Positions 15,838-24,094 of a stretch of DNA of 64,000 nucleotides are shown piece after piece. Both the position numbers and the translations under genes were made by a program. The notes below the pieces were generated by a model. It was not told where the DNA came from and searched no databases. It saw nothing but the letters and a program-made list of their open reading frames with translations. The stretch is from Actinacidiphila sp965342175. Lineage in GTDB: Bacteria; Actinomycetota; Actinomycetes; Streptomycetales; Streptomycetaceae. The first letter of the stretch is position 1. Each line of letters starts with the position of its first letter. Where the stretch lies: assembly GCF_965342175.1 (NCBI RefSeq), contig NZ_CBDRBL010000020.1, positions 27,762-91,761 of the forward strand, read 5' to 3'.

Positions 15838-17226
15838 GTGCGTACCCGGCTGCTGCCGCTGCTCATCGTGCTGATGGCCGGTGTGCTGCTCGCGCTCGGC
15901 TTCCCGCTCGCCGCCAGCCTTGCCACCGCCGAGCAGCAGCGGGTCGTCGTCGACCGCATCGACGACACCGCGCGCTTCGCCGCGCTCGCGCAGTACGTCA
16001 GCACCGACGGCGGTGGCGAACGGGAGGCCACGCTGCGGGCGGAGATGCTGCAGTATCACGACGTGTACGGCATCAGGGCCGGCGTCTTCGACCGCGACGG
16101 CAAGCCGATCACCTCCGCCCCGTCCGGCTGGACGCTGCCGACCGGCGGCGAGGCCTTCACCGCGTACCGCGAGGCCCTCGCCGGGCGGCGCAGCCACGAC
16201 GCCGGGCAGATCTGGCCCTGGCAGCACCGTTCGCTGCCCGTCGCCTCCCCGGTCGTCCGGGACGGGGACGTCGTCGCGGTGGTGCTCACCGACTCGCCGG
16301 CCGGCGCCATGCGCTCGCGCATCCTGCGCGGCTGGCTGCTGCTGGCGGCCGGGGAACTGGCCGCGATGGCCGTGGCCGTCATGGCCGCCTTCCGGCTGAC
16401 CGGCTGGGTGCTGCGCCCGGTGCGGATCCTGGACCGGGTCACCCACGACATCGCCACCGGCCGCATGAAGTCCCGGGTGGCGGTCTCCGGAGGGCCGCCC
16501 GAGCTGCGGCGCCTGGCGCGTTCCTTCAACGAGATGGCCGACAACGTCGAGGAGGTCCTCGACCAGCAGCGGGCTTTCGTCGCCGACGCCTCCCACCAGT
16601 TGCGCAACCCGCTGTCCGCACTGCTGCTGCGGATCGATCTGCTGGCCCTGGAACTGCCCGACGGCCACGCGGAGGTCGCCTCGGTCCGGGAGGAGGGCAA
16701 GCGCCTCGCCTCGGTCCTGGAGGACCTGCTGGGCCTTGCCACCGCCGAGCACGCGGAGGCCAACCTCGCTCTGACCGACATCGCCGCCCTCGCCGCCGAA
16801 CGCGTCGAGGCATGGCGGCCGGTCGCCGAGCGCGACGGCGTGGAACTGCGCTACGGGGGCGCGGCCGCCGTGACCGGCTGGGCAGACCCGGTGGCGCTGT
16901 CCAGCGCCCTCGACGCCGTGATCGACAACGCCGTGAAGTTCACGCCGAGCGGTGAACGGGTCACGGTCACCACCGCACCGCGGGGCGGCCCCGGCGCCGT
17001 CGACGTGACGGTCTGCGACGGCGGCCCTGGCCTGACCGAGGACGAACTCGTCCGGATCGGCGACCGCTTCTGGCGCAGCCCCCGCCACCAGAACGTCGAC
17101 GGCTCGGGCCTGGGACTGTCCATCGCGCGGGTCCTGCTGGCCCAGGGCGGGGGCCGCATCGCCTATGCCCCGAACGAGCCCTACGGGCTGCGGGTCACTC
17201 TCACGGTGCCGCGCACGGCTCCCTGA
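15838..17226 (+). CDS. Sensor histidine kinase, HisKA type with HAMP
   Basis: 462 aa from a GTG at 15838 with AGGAG upstream. Membrane segments at about 4-28 and 164-186 flank an extracellular sensor region of ~135 residues. A HAMP domain follows (LRPVRILDRVTHDIATGRM), then the HisKA helix with DASHQLRNPLSAL, where His253 is the phosphoacceptor. The ATPase domain shows DAVIDNAVKFTP, VCDGGPGL, RFWRS and DGSGLGLSIARVL. It pairs with the response regulator immediately upstream. Its last 26 bp overlap the 3' end of the convergent GntR gene. The ligand is unknown. Confidence 0.95.
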   Translation: MRTRLLPLLIVLMAGVLLALGFPLAASLATAEQQRVVVDRIDDTARFAALAQYVSTDGGGEREATLRAEMLQYHDVYGIRAGVFDRDGKPITSAPSGWTLPTGGEAFTAYREALAGRRSHDAGQIWPWQHRSLPVASPVVRDGDVVAVVLTDSPAGAMRSRILRGWLLLAAGELAAMAVAVMAAFRLTGWVLRPVRILDRVTHDIATGRMKSRVAVSGGPPELRRLARSFNEMADNVEEVLDQQRAFVADASHQLRNPLSALLLRIDLLALELPDGHAEVASVREEGKRLASVLEDLLGLATAEHAEANLALTDIAALAAERVEAWRPVAERDGVELRYGGAAAVTGWADPVALSSALDAVIDNAVKFTPSGERVTVTTAPRGGPGAVDVTVCDGGPGLTEDELVRIGDRFWRSPRHQNVDGSGLGLSIARVLLAQGGGRIAYAPNEPYGLRVTLTVPRTAP

Positions 17227-17968
17227 GCCCGGGGCCGGCCTGGCGGGCCAGGGGGTTGGAGCCGATGGAGTTGTGGATGCTGAAGTTGACGGCGTCGGAG
17301 CGGTAGCGGTCGTCCGACCACTCCACCGGGCGGCCCTGACGGGTGGTGGTGACCCGGCGGACCCGCAGCAGCGGGCTGCCGCGTCGCACGCCCAGCAGTG
17401 CGCTGTCCCGGGTACCGGCCGCGACCGCGTCGATCAGGTGCTCCCCGTAGGCGAAGACCAGACCGGTGTCGTCGTACAGCCGCTGGGTGACCGACTCGCA
17501 GTCCGGCTCTATGCGCAGCACGGCCGGAGCGATCCAGTCGGCGTAGGTCGTGCGCTCCACCAGGACGCGTTCACCGTCCAGGCCGCGAACCCGCAACACG
17601 TACAGGACGTCGGCGCCCGCGCGCAGGTGAAGGCGGGTGGCGTCCTCGGCGGTGGCAGGCCGGGTCTCGGTGTGCACCACGGCGCCGGTTGCGGCGCGGC
17701 CCATGGCCCGCGCCCACTGGGCGAAGCTGCGCAGCTCCGCGAAGCTCTGGCTGCGCCGGCTGGCCAGCACGACCCGGCGGGCGCCCTGGCGGGAGCCGAT
17801 CAGCCCCTCCGCGGTCAGCGCGGCGACCGCCTGGCGCACGGTGCCGCGGGAGACGCCGTAGCGGGCGGCCAGTGCGGTCTCCGCGGGGAGCAGGGCGCCG
17901 ACCGTGTACTCCTCGTCGTCTATGGCCCGCCGGAGCTCCTCGGCGATCTGCTCATGCCGCGCCGCCAC
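17201..17968 (-). CDS. GntR-family regulator with UTRA domain (HutC type)
   Basis: 255 aa from a GTG at 17968. The N-terminal winged helix has the GntR signature LPAETALAARYGVSRGTVRQAVAALTAEGLI (residues ~27-57). Residues ~85-245 form a UTRA ligand-binding domain (LRAGADVLYVLRVRGLDGERVLVERTTYADWIAP). Members repress transport or catabolic operons and release DNA when bound to a small, often phosphorylated, molecule. It is divergent from the ABC importer operon at 18241, with a palindromic site in between, so it very probably controls that operon. Its 3' end overlaps the convergent kinase gene by 26 bp. Confidence 0.94.
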   Translation of the reverse strand: MAARHEQIAEELRRAIDDEEYTVGALLPAETALAARYGVSRGTVRQAVAALTAEGLIGSRQGARRVVLASRRSQSFAELRSFAQWARAMGRAATGAVVHTETRPATAEDATRLHLRAGADVLYVLRVRGLDGERVLVERTTYADWIAPAVLRIEPDCESVTQRLYDDTGLVFAYGEHLIDAVAAGTRDSALLGVRRGSPLLRVRRVTTTRQGRPVEWSDDRYRSDAVNFSIHNSIGSNPLARQAGPGLREPCAAP

Positions 17969-18173
17969 CGCGCCCCCTTCTGTTCAACCGCAATCTGCGC
18001 ACAACACCGCTCAGCGTAGACGAGTCGGGCGACGGTCGCTCGCGGGGCTGCGCGGCGGCCGGACATCTCCGCCGGCTCCGTGACGGAAGAAGGGACGACC
18101 GCCCTCTGCGGGCTCGTCCCGGTTAGCCCGCCGTTCACGGACAGGCCATCGGAGCACGGCCTACTGAGAGCCA

Positions 18174-18189
18174 ACTTGTTCGGACAAGT
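18174..18189 (+). promoter_or_regulatory. Candidate GntR operator
   Basis: ACTTGTTCGGACAAGT is a 16-bp palindrome with one mismatched pair (perfect arms ACTTGT and ACAAGT). It lies between the divergent GntR gene and the importer operon, 52 bp before the importer start. HutC-type GntR regulators bind similar T-G-T/A-C-A palindromes. The link to this regulator is inferred from position. Confidence 0.6.
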
Positions 18190-18240
18190 CGAATTGCTCG
18201 CCGACCTCCCAGGACCCGACTTCCCCCTCAGGAGACTTCC

Positions 18241-19401
18241 GTGCCCGCGTCCCTTCCGAAGGCGGCAGCCCTCGCCGCCGGCCTCGCCGTGACCGCGCTG
18301 GCGCTCAGCGCATGCGGCTCGGCTCCCACCACTCAGACCACCACCGGCGGAAAGAACGGCACGAGTGCGGCCACCGCGACCTCTGCCGAGGAGTTCGGCG
18401 GCATGGACGCGTTGATCGCCGCCGCCAAGAAGGAGGGCACGCTCAACGCGATCGCCCTGCCCCGCGACTGGGCGAACTACGGCGCGCTGATCGACGGCTT
18501 CACCAAGAAGTACGGCATCAAGGTCCAGGTGGAGAACCCCGACGGTTCCAGCCAGGACGAGATCAACGCCGTCACCTCCCGCAAGGGCCAGGGCCGTGCC
18601 CCCGACGTCCTCGACCTCGGCACCTCCTTCGCCATCAGCGCCGCCCAGCAGGGTCTGCTCGCCCCCTACGAGGTCGCCGCTTTCGACGGCATCCCCGCCG
18701 CCCAGAAGGACGCCCGGGCCCGCTGGTACAACGACTACGGCGGCTACGTCTCCATCGGGTGCGACGCCAAGCGCGTCAAGAACTGCCCGACCTCCTTCGC
18801 CGATCTCCTCAAGCCCGAGTACAAGGGCAAGGTCGCCCTCAACGGCAACCCCACCAAGGCCGCCTCCGCTTTCGGCGGCGTCTTCGCGGCGGCGCTCGCC
18901 AACGGCGGTTCCCTCGACGACATCCAGCCCGGCCTGGACTTCTTCGGCAAGCTCAAGAAGAACGGCAACTACAACCCCGTGGAGTCCACCCCGGCCACGA
19001 TCGAAAAGGGTGAGACCCCGATCAGCATCGACTGGGACTACCTCAACGCCGGCTACGCCGAGGAGTTCGCCGGCAAGGGGGTGGACTGGAAGGTCTCCGT
19101 CCCGACCGACGGCCAGTACGCCCAGTTCTACGCCCAGGCGATCAACAAGGACGCCCCGCACCCGGCGGCCGCCCGCCTGTGGCAGGAGTACCTCTACAGC
19201 CCCGAGGGGCAGAACCTCTGGCTCGCCGGCTTCGCGCGCCCCGTCCTGATGCCCGCCATGGACAAGGCCGGCACCCTCGACAGGACCGCCGCCGCCAAGC
19301 TCCCCGCGGTCACCGGCACCCCGTCCTTCCCGACCGAGGACCAGCAGGCCAAGGCCAAGGAAGTGCTGGCCCAGGGCTGGGGCAAGGCCGTCTCCGGATG
19401 A
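18241..19401 (+). CDS. ABC transporter substrate-binding lipoprotein
   Basis: 386 aa from a GTG at 18241 with CAGGAG upstream. The signal peptide ends in the lipobox LALSAC (Cys25). The mature protein has the type 2 binding fold of the Fe3+/spermidine/2-aminoethylphosphonate group (ALIAAAKKEGTLNAIALP, DGFTKKYGIKVQVEN, KGRAPDVLDLG-like region, IDWDYLNAGYAEEF, LWQEYLYSPEGQNLWLAGFARPV). The ligand cannot be named from sequence alone. It is first of five genes (binding protein, two permeases, ATPase, phosphatase fusion) that are coupled or closely spaced, and is probably repressed by the divergent GntR protein. Confidence 0.93.
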   Translation: MPASLPKAAALAAGLAVTALALSACGSAPTTQTTTGGKNGTSAATATSAEEFGGMDALIAAAKKEGTLNAIALPRDWANYGALIDGFTKKYGIKVQVENPDGSSQDEINAVTSRKGQGRAPDVLDLGTSFAISAAQQGLLAPYEVAAFDGIPAAQKDARARWYNDYGGYVSIGCDAKRVKNCPTSFADLLKPEYKGKVALNGNPTKAASAFGGVFAAALANGGSLDDIQPGLDFFGKLKKNGNYNPVESTPATIEKGETPISIDWDYLNAGYAEEFAGKGVDWKVSVPTDGQYAQFYAQAINKDAPHPAAARLWQEYLYSPEGQNLWLAGFARPVLMPAMDKAGTLDRTAAAKLPAVTGTPSFPTEDQQAKAKEVLAQGWGKAVSG

Positions 19402-20309
19402 CCGGCCCGATGACCGCCACCGAGGCGCCCGTCGCCGCCACTGCCGGGGCCGCCGCCCCGGCGCGGCGGCGGCGCTCGGCCGGCCGGCTCGCGGTGCTCC
19501 CGCTGCTCGTCTTCGTGGCGATCGGCTTCGGGGCCCCAGCGGTCGCCATGCTGAACGGCGCCTTCACCGTCAAGGACCCCGCGAGCGGGGCCTCCTCGTA
19601 CACCACGGCGAACCTGACGGCCTCACTGCAGGGCGCTTACCTCACCGCCCTGTGGGGCAGCGTCAAGCTGTCCGCGGTCTCCGCCGCCATCGGCGCGTTG
19701 CTCGGGCTGCTGCTCGCGCAGGCAGTGGTGACCTCGCGGTACCGCGCGCTGCGCGAGGCCGTGCTCACCGCCTCCGGTGTGCTCGCCAACTTCGGCGGTG
19801 TGCCCCTGGCCTTCGCCTTCGTGGCCACCCTGGGCAACTCCGGCGTGCTCACCCGTCATCTGGGCCTCGCGGACCACGGATGGAGCCTCTACAGCTTCTG
19901 GGGCCTGGTCATCGTCTACCTCTACTTCCTCATCCCGCTCATGGTGCTCACCGTGACCCCGGCGCTGGAGGGGCTGCGGGTCCAGTGGCGCGAGGCGGCC
20001 CAGAACAACGGCGCCACCAACGCCCAGTACTGGCGGCACGTGGCCCTGCCCGTGCTGGCCCCCGCGCTCCTCGGCGGCCTGGTGCTGCTCTTCGGCAGCG
20101 CCTTCGCCGCCTACGCCACCGCCGCGGCGATGGTCGGCAGCTCGGTGCCGCTGGTCACGCTGCAGATCGCCGACGCCATCTCCGGCAACGTCCTGGTCGG
20201 GCAGGAGAACGTCGCTCTCGCTCTCAGCCTGGACATGGTCGTCGTCGCCGGCCTGGTCATGGCGGTCCATCTGCCCCTGCAACGACGGAGCGCGCGATGG
20301 CTGGTCTGA
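19398..20309 (+). CDS. ABC transporter permease 1
   Basis: 303 aa; its ATG overlaps the stop of the binding-protein gene (ATGA), with a second ATG four codons in. It has six membrane segments and the EAA motif of the spermidine/phosphonate type (VQWREAAQNNGATNAQYWRHVALPVLAPALLGGLVLLFGSAFAAYATA). An Ala/Arg-rich cytoplasmic head of ~30 residues precedes the first helix. It forms the channel with the next permease, whose gene overlaps its 3' end by 13 bp. Confidence 0.93.
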   Translation: MTGPMTATEAPVAATAGAAAPARRRRSAGRLAVLPLLVFVAIGFGAPAVAMLNGAFTVKDPASGASSYTTANLTASLQGAYLTALWGSVKLSAVSAAIGALLGLLLAQAVVTSRYRALREAVLTASGVLANFGGVPLAFAFVATLGNSGVLTRHLGLADHGWSLYSFWGLVIVYLYFLIPLMVLTVTPALEGLRVQWREAAQNNGATNAQYWRHVALPVLAPALLGGLVLLFGSAFAAYATAAAMVGSSVPLVTLQIADAISGNVLVGQENVALALSLDMVVVAGLVMAVHLPLQRRSARWLV

Positions 20310-21133
20310 CCCGAGCACCGTTCCGGCCCGGGCGAAGCCTCGTCCTCGCGGGCGCCGGTCTCTATTTCCTGCTGCCGCTGGCGGCCTCGATGGTCTTCAC
20401 GGTCGACGTCCCCGGCGAAGGCGTCACCTTCGACGCGTATGGGCAGATCCTGGGTGCCGAGGGCTTCACCTCCAGCCTGCTTCTCTCTCTGGAGCTGGCG
20501 GCCGCCACCATCGCCGTCGTCCTGCTGCTGATGGTCCCGGCCATGGTGGGCCTGCGGCTGTCCGCGCCCCGGCTGCGCCCGGTGGTCGAGATCGTCTGCT
20601 CGCTGCCTCTGGTCGTGCCGCCGATCGCGCTGGTCGCCGGGGTGAGCAGCGTTCTCCGCTGGGGGCCCGAGCACCTGGCCAGTACGCCGCTGTACCAGAC
20701 CTTCGTGGCCGTACAGAACCCCTCCTTCCCGGTCGTCCTCGTCCTCACCTACGTCGTGATGGCGCTGCCCTTCGTGTACCGCGCCCTGGACGCCGGACTT
20801 CGGGCGGTGGACGTCCGCACCCTGGTCGAGGCGGCCCGCTCCTGCGGCGCCGACTGGCCGCGCGCGCTGGTCCGGGTCGTCCTGCCCAACCTGCGCGGGG
20901 CGCTGCTGAGCGCCTCCTTCCTCACCCTCGCCCTGGTGCTCGGAGAGTTCACCGTCGCCCAGGTGCTGGGCTTCCAGCCCTTCGCGGTGTGGATCGTCAC
21001 GGTCAGCGGCTCGCAGGCCCAGCTCTCGGTGGCCGTCTCGGTGCTCAGCCTGCTGGTCACCTGGGCTCTGCTGCTCGTCCTGGCCGCCGTCGGCGGACGC
21101 CGTCCCATCTCGCGTACCGACTCCCGGAAGTGA
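20297..21133 (+). CDS. ABC transporter permease 2
   Basis: 278 aa from the ATG at 20297, inside the end of permease 1. It has six membrane segments and the EAA loop LVEAARSCGADWPRALVRVVLPNLRGALLSASFLTLALVLGEFTVAQVLGF, typical of PotC/PhnV-type permeases. The partner is permease 1. The ATPase gene follows after 7 bp. The ending RRPISRTDSRK is a short basic cytoplasmic tail. Confidence 0.93.
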   Translation: MAGLTRAPFRPGRSLVLAGAGLYFLLPLAASMVFTVDVPGEGVTFDAYGQILGAEGFTSSLLLSLELAAATIAVVLLLMVPAMVGLRLSAPRLRPVVEIVCSLPLVVPPIALVAGVSSVLRWGPEHLASTPLYQTFVAVQNPSFPVVLVLTYVVMALPFVYRALDAGLRAVDVRTLVEAARSCGADWPRALVRVVLPNLRGALLSASFLTLALVLGEFTVAQVLGFQPFAVWIVTVSGSQAQLSVAVSVLSLLVTWALLLVLAAVGGRRPISRTDSRK

Positions 21134-21140
21134 CGAAGAC

Positions 21141-22232
21141 ATGACCGACACCGTCCCTGCCCCGGCCGACGCGGCCCCGGCCGTGCCCGGCGGCGCCACC
21201 GTCGAGTTCCGGGCGCTGCGCCGCGCCTTCGGCCCCACCACCGCCCTCGACGGGCTGGACCTGACCGTCCGGCCCGGTGAACTCCTCGCCCTGCTCGGTC
21301 CTTCCGGTTGCGGGAAGACCACCGCGCTGCGGATGCTCGCCGGCTTCGAGCACCCCGACTCCGGTCAGGTGCTGGTCGACGGCAAGGACGTCACCAGGAT
21401 TCCCGCGCACCGCCGGGACGCGGGCATGGTCTTCCAGTCCTACAGCCTCTTCCCGCACCTGAGCGCCGCCGACAACGTCGCCTTCGGGCTGCGCATGCGC
21501 AAGGTAGGCGCCGCCGAGCGGCGCGCCCGCGCCGCCGAACTGCTGGAGCTCGTCGGCCTGCCGGACCACCGGGACCGCTACCCTCACCAGCTCTCCGGCG
21601 GCCAGCAGCAGCGCGTGGCGCTCGCCCGCGCCCTGGCGCTGCGGCCGCGCGTCCTGCTCCTGGACGAGCCGCTCAGCGCGCTGGACGCCAAGGTGCGCAC
21701 CGCCTTGCGCGAGGAGATCCGCCGCCTGCAGCGCGAACTCGGCATCACCACGCTCTTCGTGACGCATGACCAGGAGGAGGCGCTGTCCATGGCGGACCGC
21801 GTCGCCGTCATGAGCGCCGGGCGGCTGGAGCAGTGCGCCGCCCCCGCCGAGCTGTACGGCCGCCCCGCCACCGCCTTCGTCGCCGAGTTCGTCGGCACCA
21901 ACAGCCGTCTGCCGGGCCGGCTCGTCGGCGACGGCCAGGTCGAGGTCCTCGGCCGGCGACTCCCCGCCCAGGGCGATCTGGCCGCCGGCGCCGAGGTGGA
22001 CGTCCTCGTCCGGCCCGAGGCGGTGCGCGTGAACGCCGACTCCGACGGCGACGCACGTGTCGTGGCGGCCTCCTTCCTGGGCGCCGTCACCAGGGTGACC
22101 GTGCGACTGGCCGACGGCACCCCGGTCAAGGCGGACCTGGCCGGCGACGAGGCCGCCGCCCTGCCGCCGGGCGCCCTCGTCACCGTGTCCCTGCCCGACC
22201 GTCCCGTCCTGGTCACCGCGCGCGCCGTCTGA
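21141..22232 (+). CDS. ABC transporter ATPase, PotA/FbpC type
   Basis: 363 aa. Walker A (GPSGCGKTT), Q-loop (VFQSYSLFPHL), signature (LSGGQQQR), Walker B (VLLLDEPLSALDAKVR) and switch histidine (FVTHDQEEAL) are all present. Residues ~255-363 form the TOBE/OB-type regulatory domain (VRPEAVRVNADSDGDARVVAASFLGAVTRVTVRL) found in spermidine, iron and 2-aminoethylphosphonate importers. It powers the two upstream permeases and is part of the GntR-flanked operon. Confidence 0.95.
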   Translation: MTDTVPAPADAAPAVPGGATVEFRALRRAFGPTTALDGLDLTVRPGELLALLGPSGCGKTTALRMLAGFEHPDSGQVLVDGKDVTRIPAHRRDAGMVFQSYSLFPHLSAADNVAFGLRMRKVGAAERRARAAELLELVGLPDHRDRYPHQLSGGQQQRVALARALALRPRVLLLDEPLSALDAKVRTALREEIRRLQRELGITTLFVTHDQEEALSMADRVAVMSAGRLEQCAAPAELYGRPATAFVAEFVGTNSRLPGRLVGDGQVEVLGRRLPAQGDLAAGAEVDVLVRPEAVRVNADSDGDARVVAASFLGAVTRVTVRLADGTPVKADLAGDEAAALPPGALVTVSLPDRPVLVTARAV

Positions 22233-22262
22233 CCGGCTGCACCGCCGGCCCCCTCACCCCCC

Positions 22263-24062
22263 ATGAAAGAGAACCCCGTGACCCACCCACCGCGGCACGC
22301 GCTCCAGGCCGTCCTGTTCGACATGGACGGCACCCTCGTCGACACCGAGGAACTGTGGTGGGAGGCGGTCGCCGAGGTGGCCGCCGGGCTGGGGCACGAA
22401 CTCGGCGACGCGGACGTGGCCGAGGTCCTCGGCCGCGCCGTCGAGCACACCGCCGCCCACCTGGCGGCCACGACCGGGACGGCGACCGGCGCCGGCGAGC
22501 TGGCCGCCGTCCTGCACCGCGAGTTCGCCGAGCGGGTCCGCGTACGCACGGTGCCCCGCCCCGGTGCGCTGGACCTGCTGGACGAACTCGCCCGCCAGGG
22601 CATCCCCATCGCGCTGGTCTCGGCCTCCCCCCGCGAGGTCGTGGACACCGTGCTCGGCGTACTCGGCCGGGAGCGCTTCGCGGTGTCCTTCAGCGCCGAC
22701 GACACTCCCCGCACCAAGCCAGCCCCCGACCCCTACCTCGCCGCCGCCCGCGCCCTGGGCGCGGACCCCGGCGGGTGCGTGGCCGTGGAGGACACCCCGA
22801 CCGGTGTCGCCTCCGCCGAGGCCGCCGGCTGCCGGGTGCTCGCCGTGCCGTCCCTGGCGCCCATCGGACCCGGTGCAGGCCGCATGGTGCTCGCCAGCCT
22901 GGAACGGGCCGACGTCCCCTTGCTGCGGGCCCTGGTCGGCCGACCGCCGTCCTTCCTCGTGCCCGCCTTCACCAGCCGCCGCGCCCGTGTCGGTGAGCCG
23001 GTGCGGGTCACCGTGGCCGGGCTGCTGCGCGACGCCCCCTCCGTCGCGTACGCCAAGGCCGCGGGCCCCGGCTGGGCGCGGGTCTCTTCCGACGGCTCCG
23101 TCACAGGGACTCCCGACGAACCCGGCGACGCGGAGGTCGCCGTGACCGCCACCGACGCCGCCGGCCGCTTCGCGACCGTCACCGTGCGCGTGCCGGTCGG
23201 CGGGGCGGACGAGCCCATGGTGCGGCGCCTGCGCGTCATGAGCTGGAACCTGTGGCTCGGCGGCAGCCGCGTCGACGACCACCGCGACAAGCAGTTGCGC
23301 GTGCTGCTGGACGCCGATGTGGACGTCGTCGGCCTCCAGGAGACCTGGACGCACTCCGCCAGGGAACTCGCCGAGGCGCTGGGCTGGGACCACCACCAGG
23401 CCGGCGACAACCTCGGCGTCATCAGCCGCTACCCGATCGTCCCCCGCCACGGAGTGCCCGCGGCCCCGTTCTACGGCGGCCTCGGGGCGACCGTCCGGCT
23501 CGACGAGGGCCGCGACGTCACGCTGTGGAGCGCCCACCTCGGCTGCACGCCGTACGGCCCCTACGGTGCCCTCCACGACCGGCAGCCGGTCGAGGAACTC
23601 GTCGCGCACGAGGCCGCGTCCGGACGCCTGGGCCAGATTCGGGGAATCCTGCGCGACATGGCCGCCGACCTCGCCGCCCGCGACACCACCCCGGTCGTCC
23701 TCGTCGGCGACTTCAACGCCCCCTCCCACCTGGACTGGACAGCCGAGGCGGCGCCCCTGCACGGCGGGTACGGAGCCGTGCCCTGGCCCGTCACCCTCGC
23801 CACCGAGGCCGCCGGACTGCGCGACTCCTACCGCGAGGCCCACCCGGACCCGGTGCGCGACCCGGGCGCCACATGGTCCCCGGTCAACCCCGTGCCCGAG
23901 CCGCAGGACCGGATCGACTACGTGCTGTACGCCGGGCAGGCCCTGCGGGTGCTGGACTCCACGACCCTGGTCACCGGAAAGCCCCTCCCCGAACCGCACG
24001 TGGCGGCCAACGACTGGCCCTCCGACCACGCCGCCGTGGTCACCACCTTCGCCGTGTCATAA
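22263..24062 (+). CDS. HAD phosphatase / Ig-like / EEP phosphodiesterase fusion
   Basis: 599 aa. Residues ~12-215 are a HAD hydrolase of the beta-phosphoglucomutase type with all four motifs (FDMDGT with Asp20 and Asp22, SASP, KPAPDPY, VEDTPTG). Residues ~225-318 form a beta-rich, Ig-like linker (VGEPVRVTVAGLL ... GTPDEPGDAEVAVTATDAAGRFATVTV). Residues ~321-599 are an endonuclease/exonuclease/phosphatase domain (MSWNLWL, GLQETW, GDFNAP, WPSDHAAV). There is no signal peptide. As last gene of an importer operon it may split an imported phosphodiester and then remove the phosphate. The ATG at 22263 lacks a ribosome site; GTG at 22278 follows AAAGAGA and may be the true start. Confidence 0.9.
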   Translation: MKENPVTHPPRHALQAVLFDMDGTLVDTEELWWEAVAEVAAGLGHELGDADVAEVLGRAVEHTAAHLAATTGTATGAGELAAVLHREFAERVRVRTVPRPGALDLLDELARQGIPIALVSASPREVVDTVLGVLGRERFAVSFSADDTPRTKPAPDPYLAAARALGADPGGCVAVEDTPTGVASAEAAGCRVLAVPSLAPIGPGAGRMVLASLERADVPLLRALVGRPPSFLVPAFTSRRARVGEPVRVTVAGLLRDAPSVAYAKAAGPGWARVSSDGSVTGTPDEPGDAEVAVTATDAAGRFATVTVRVPVGGADEPMVRRLRVMSWNLWLGGSRVDDHRDKQLRVLLDADVDVVGLQETWTHSARELAEALGWDHHQAGDNLGVISRYPIVPRHGVPAAPFYGGLGATVRLDEGRDVTLWSAHLGCTPYGPYGALHDRQPVEELVAHEAASGRLGQIRGILRDMAADLAARDTTPVVLVGDFNAPSHLDWTAEAAPLHGGYGAVPWPVTLATEAAGLRDSYREAHPDPVRDPGATWSPVNPVPEPQDRIDYVLYAGQALRVLDSTTLVTGKPLPEPHVAANDWPSDHAAVVTTFAVS

Positions 24063-24094
24063 GGCGCGGGCCCGGCCGGCGCGGTCGCGCGGGC

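Noticed and set aside
22263..22920. HAD domain as phosphonoacetaldehyde hydrolase (PhnX)
   Set aside because: Motif I reads FDMDGT and the cap matches beta-phosphoglucomutase-like enzymes, not the PhnX pattern, so a phosphonate pathway cannot be claimed.
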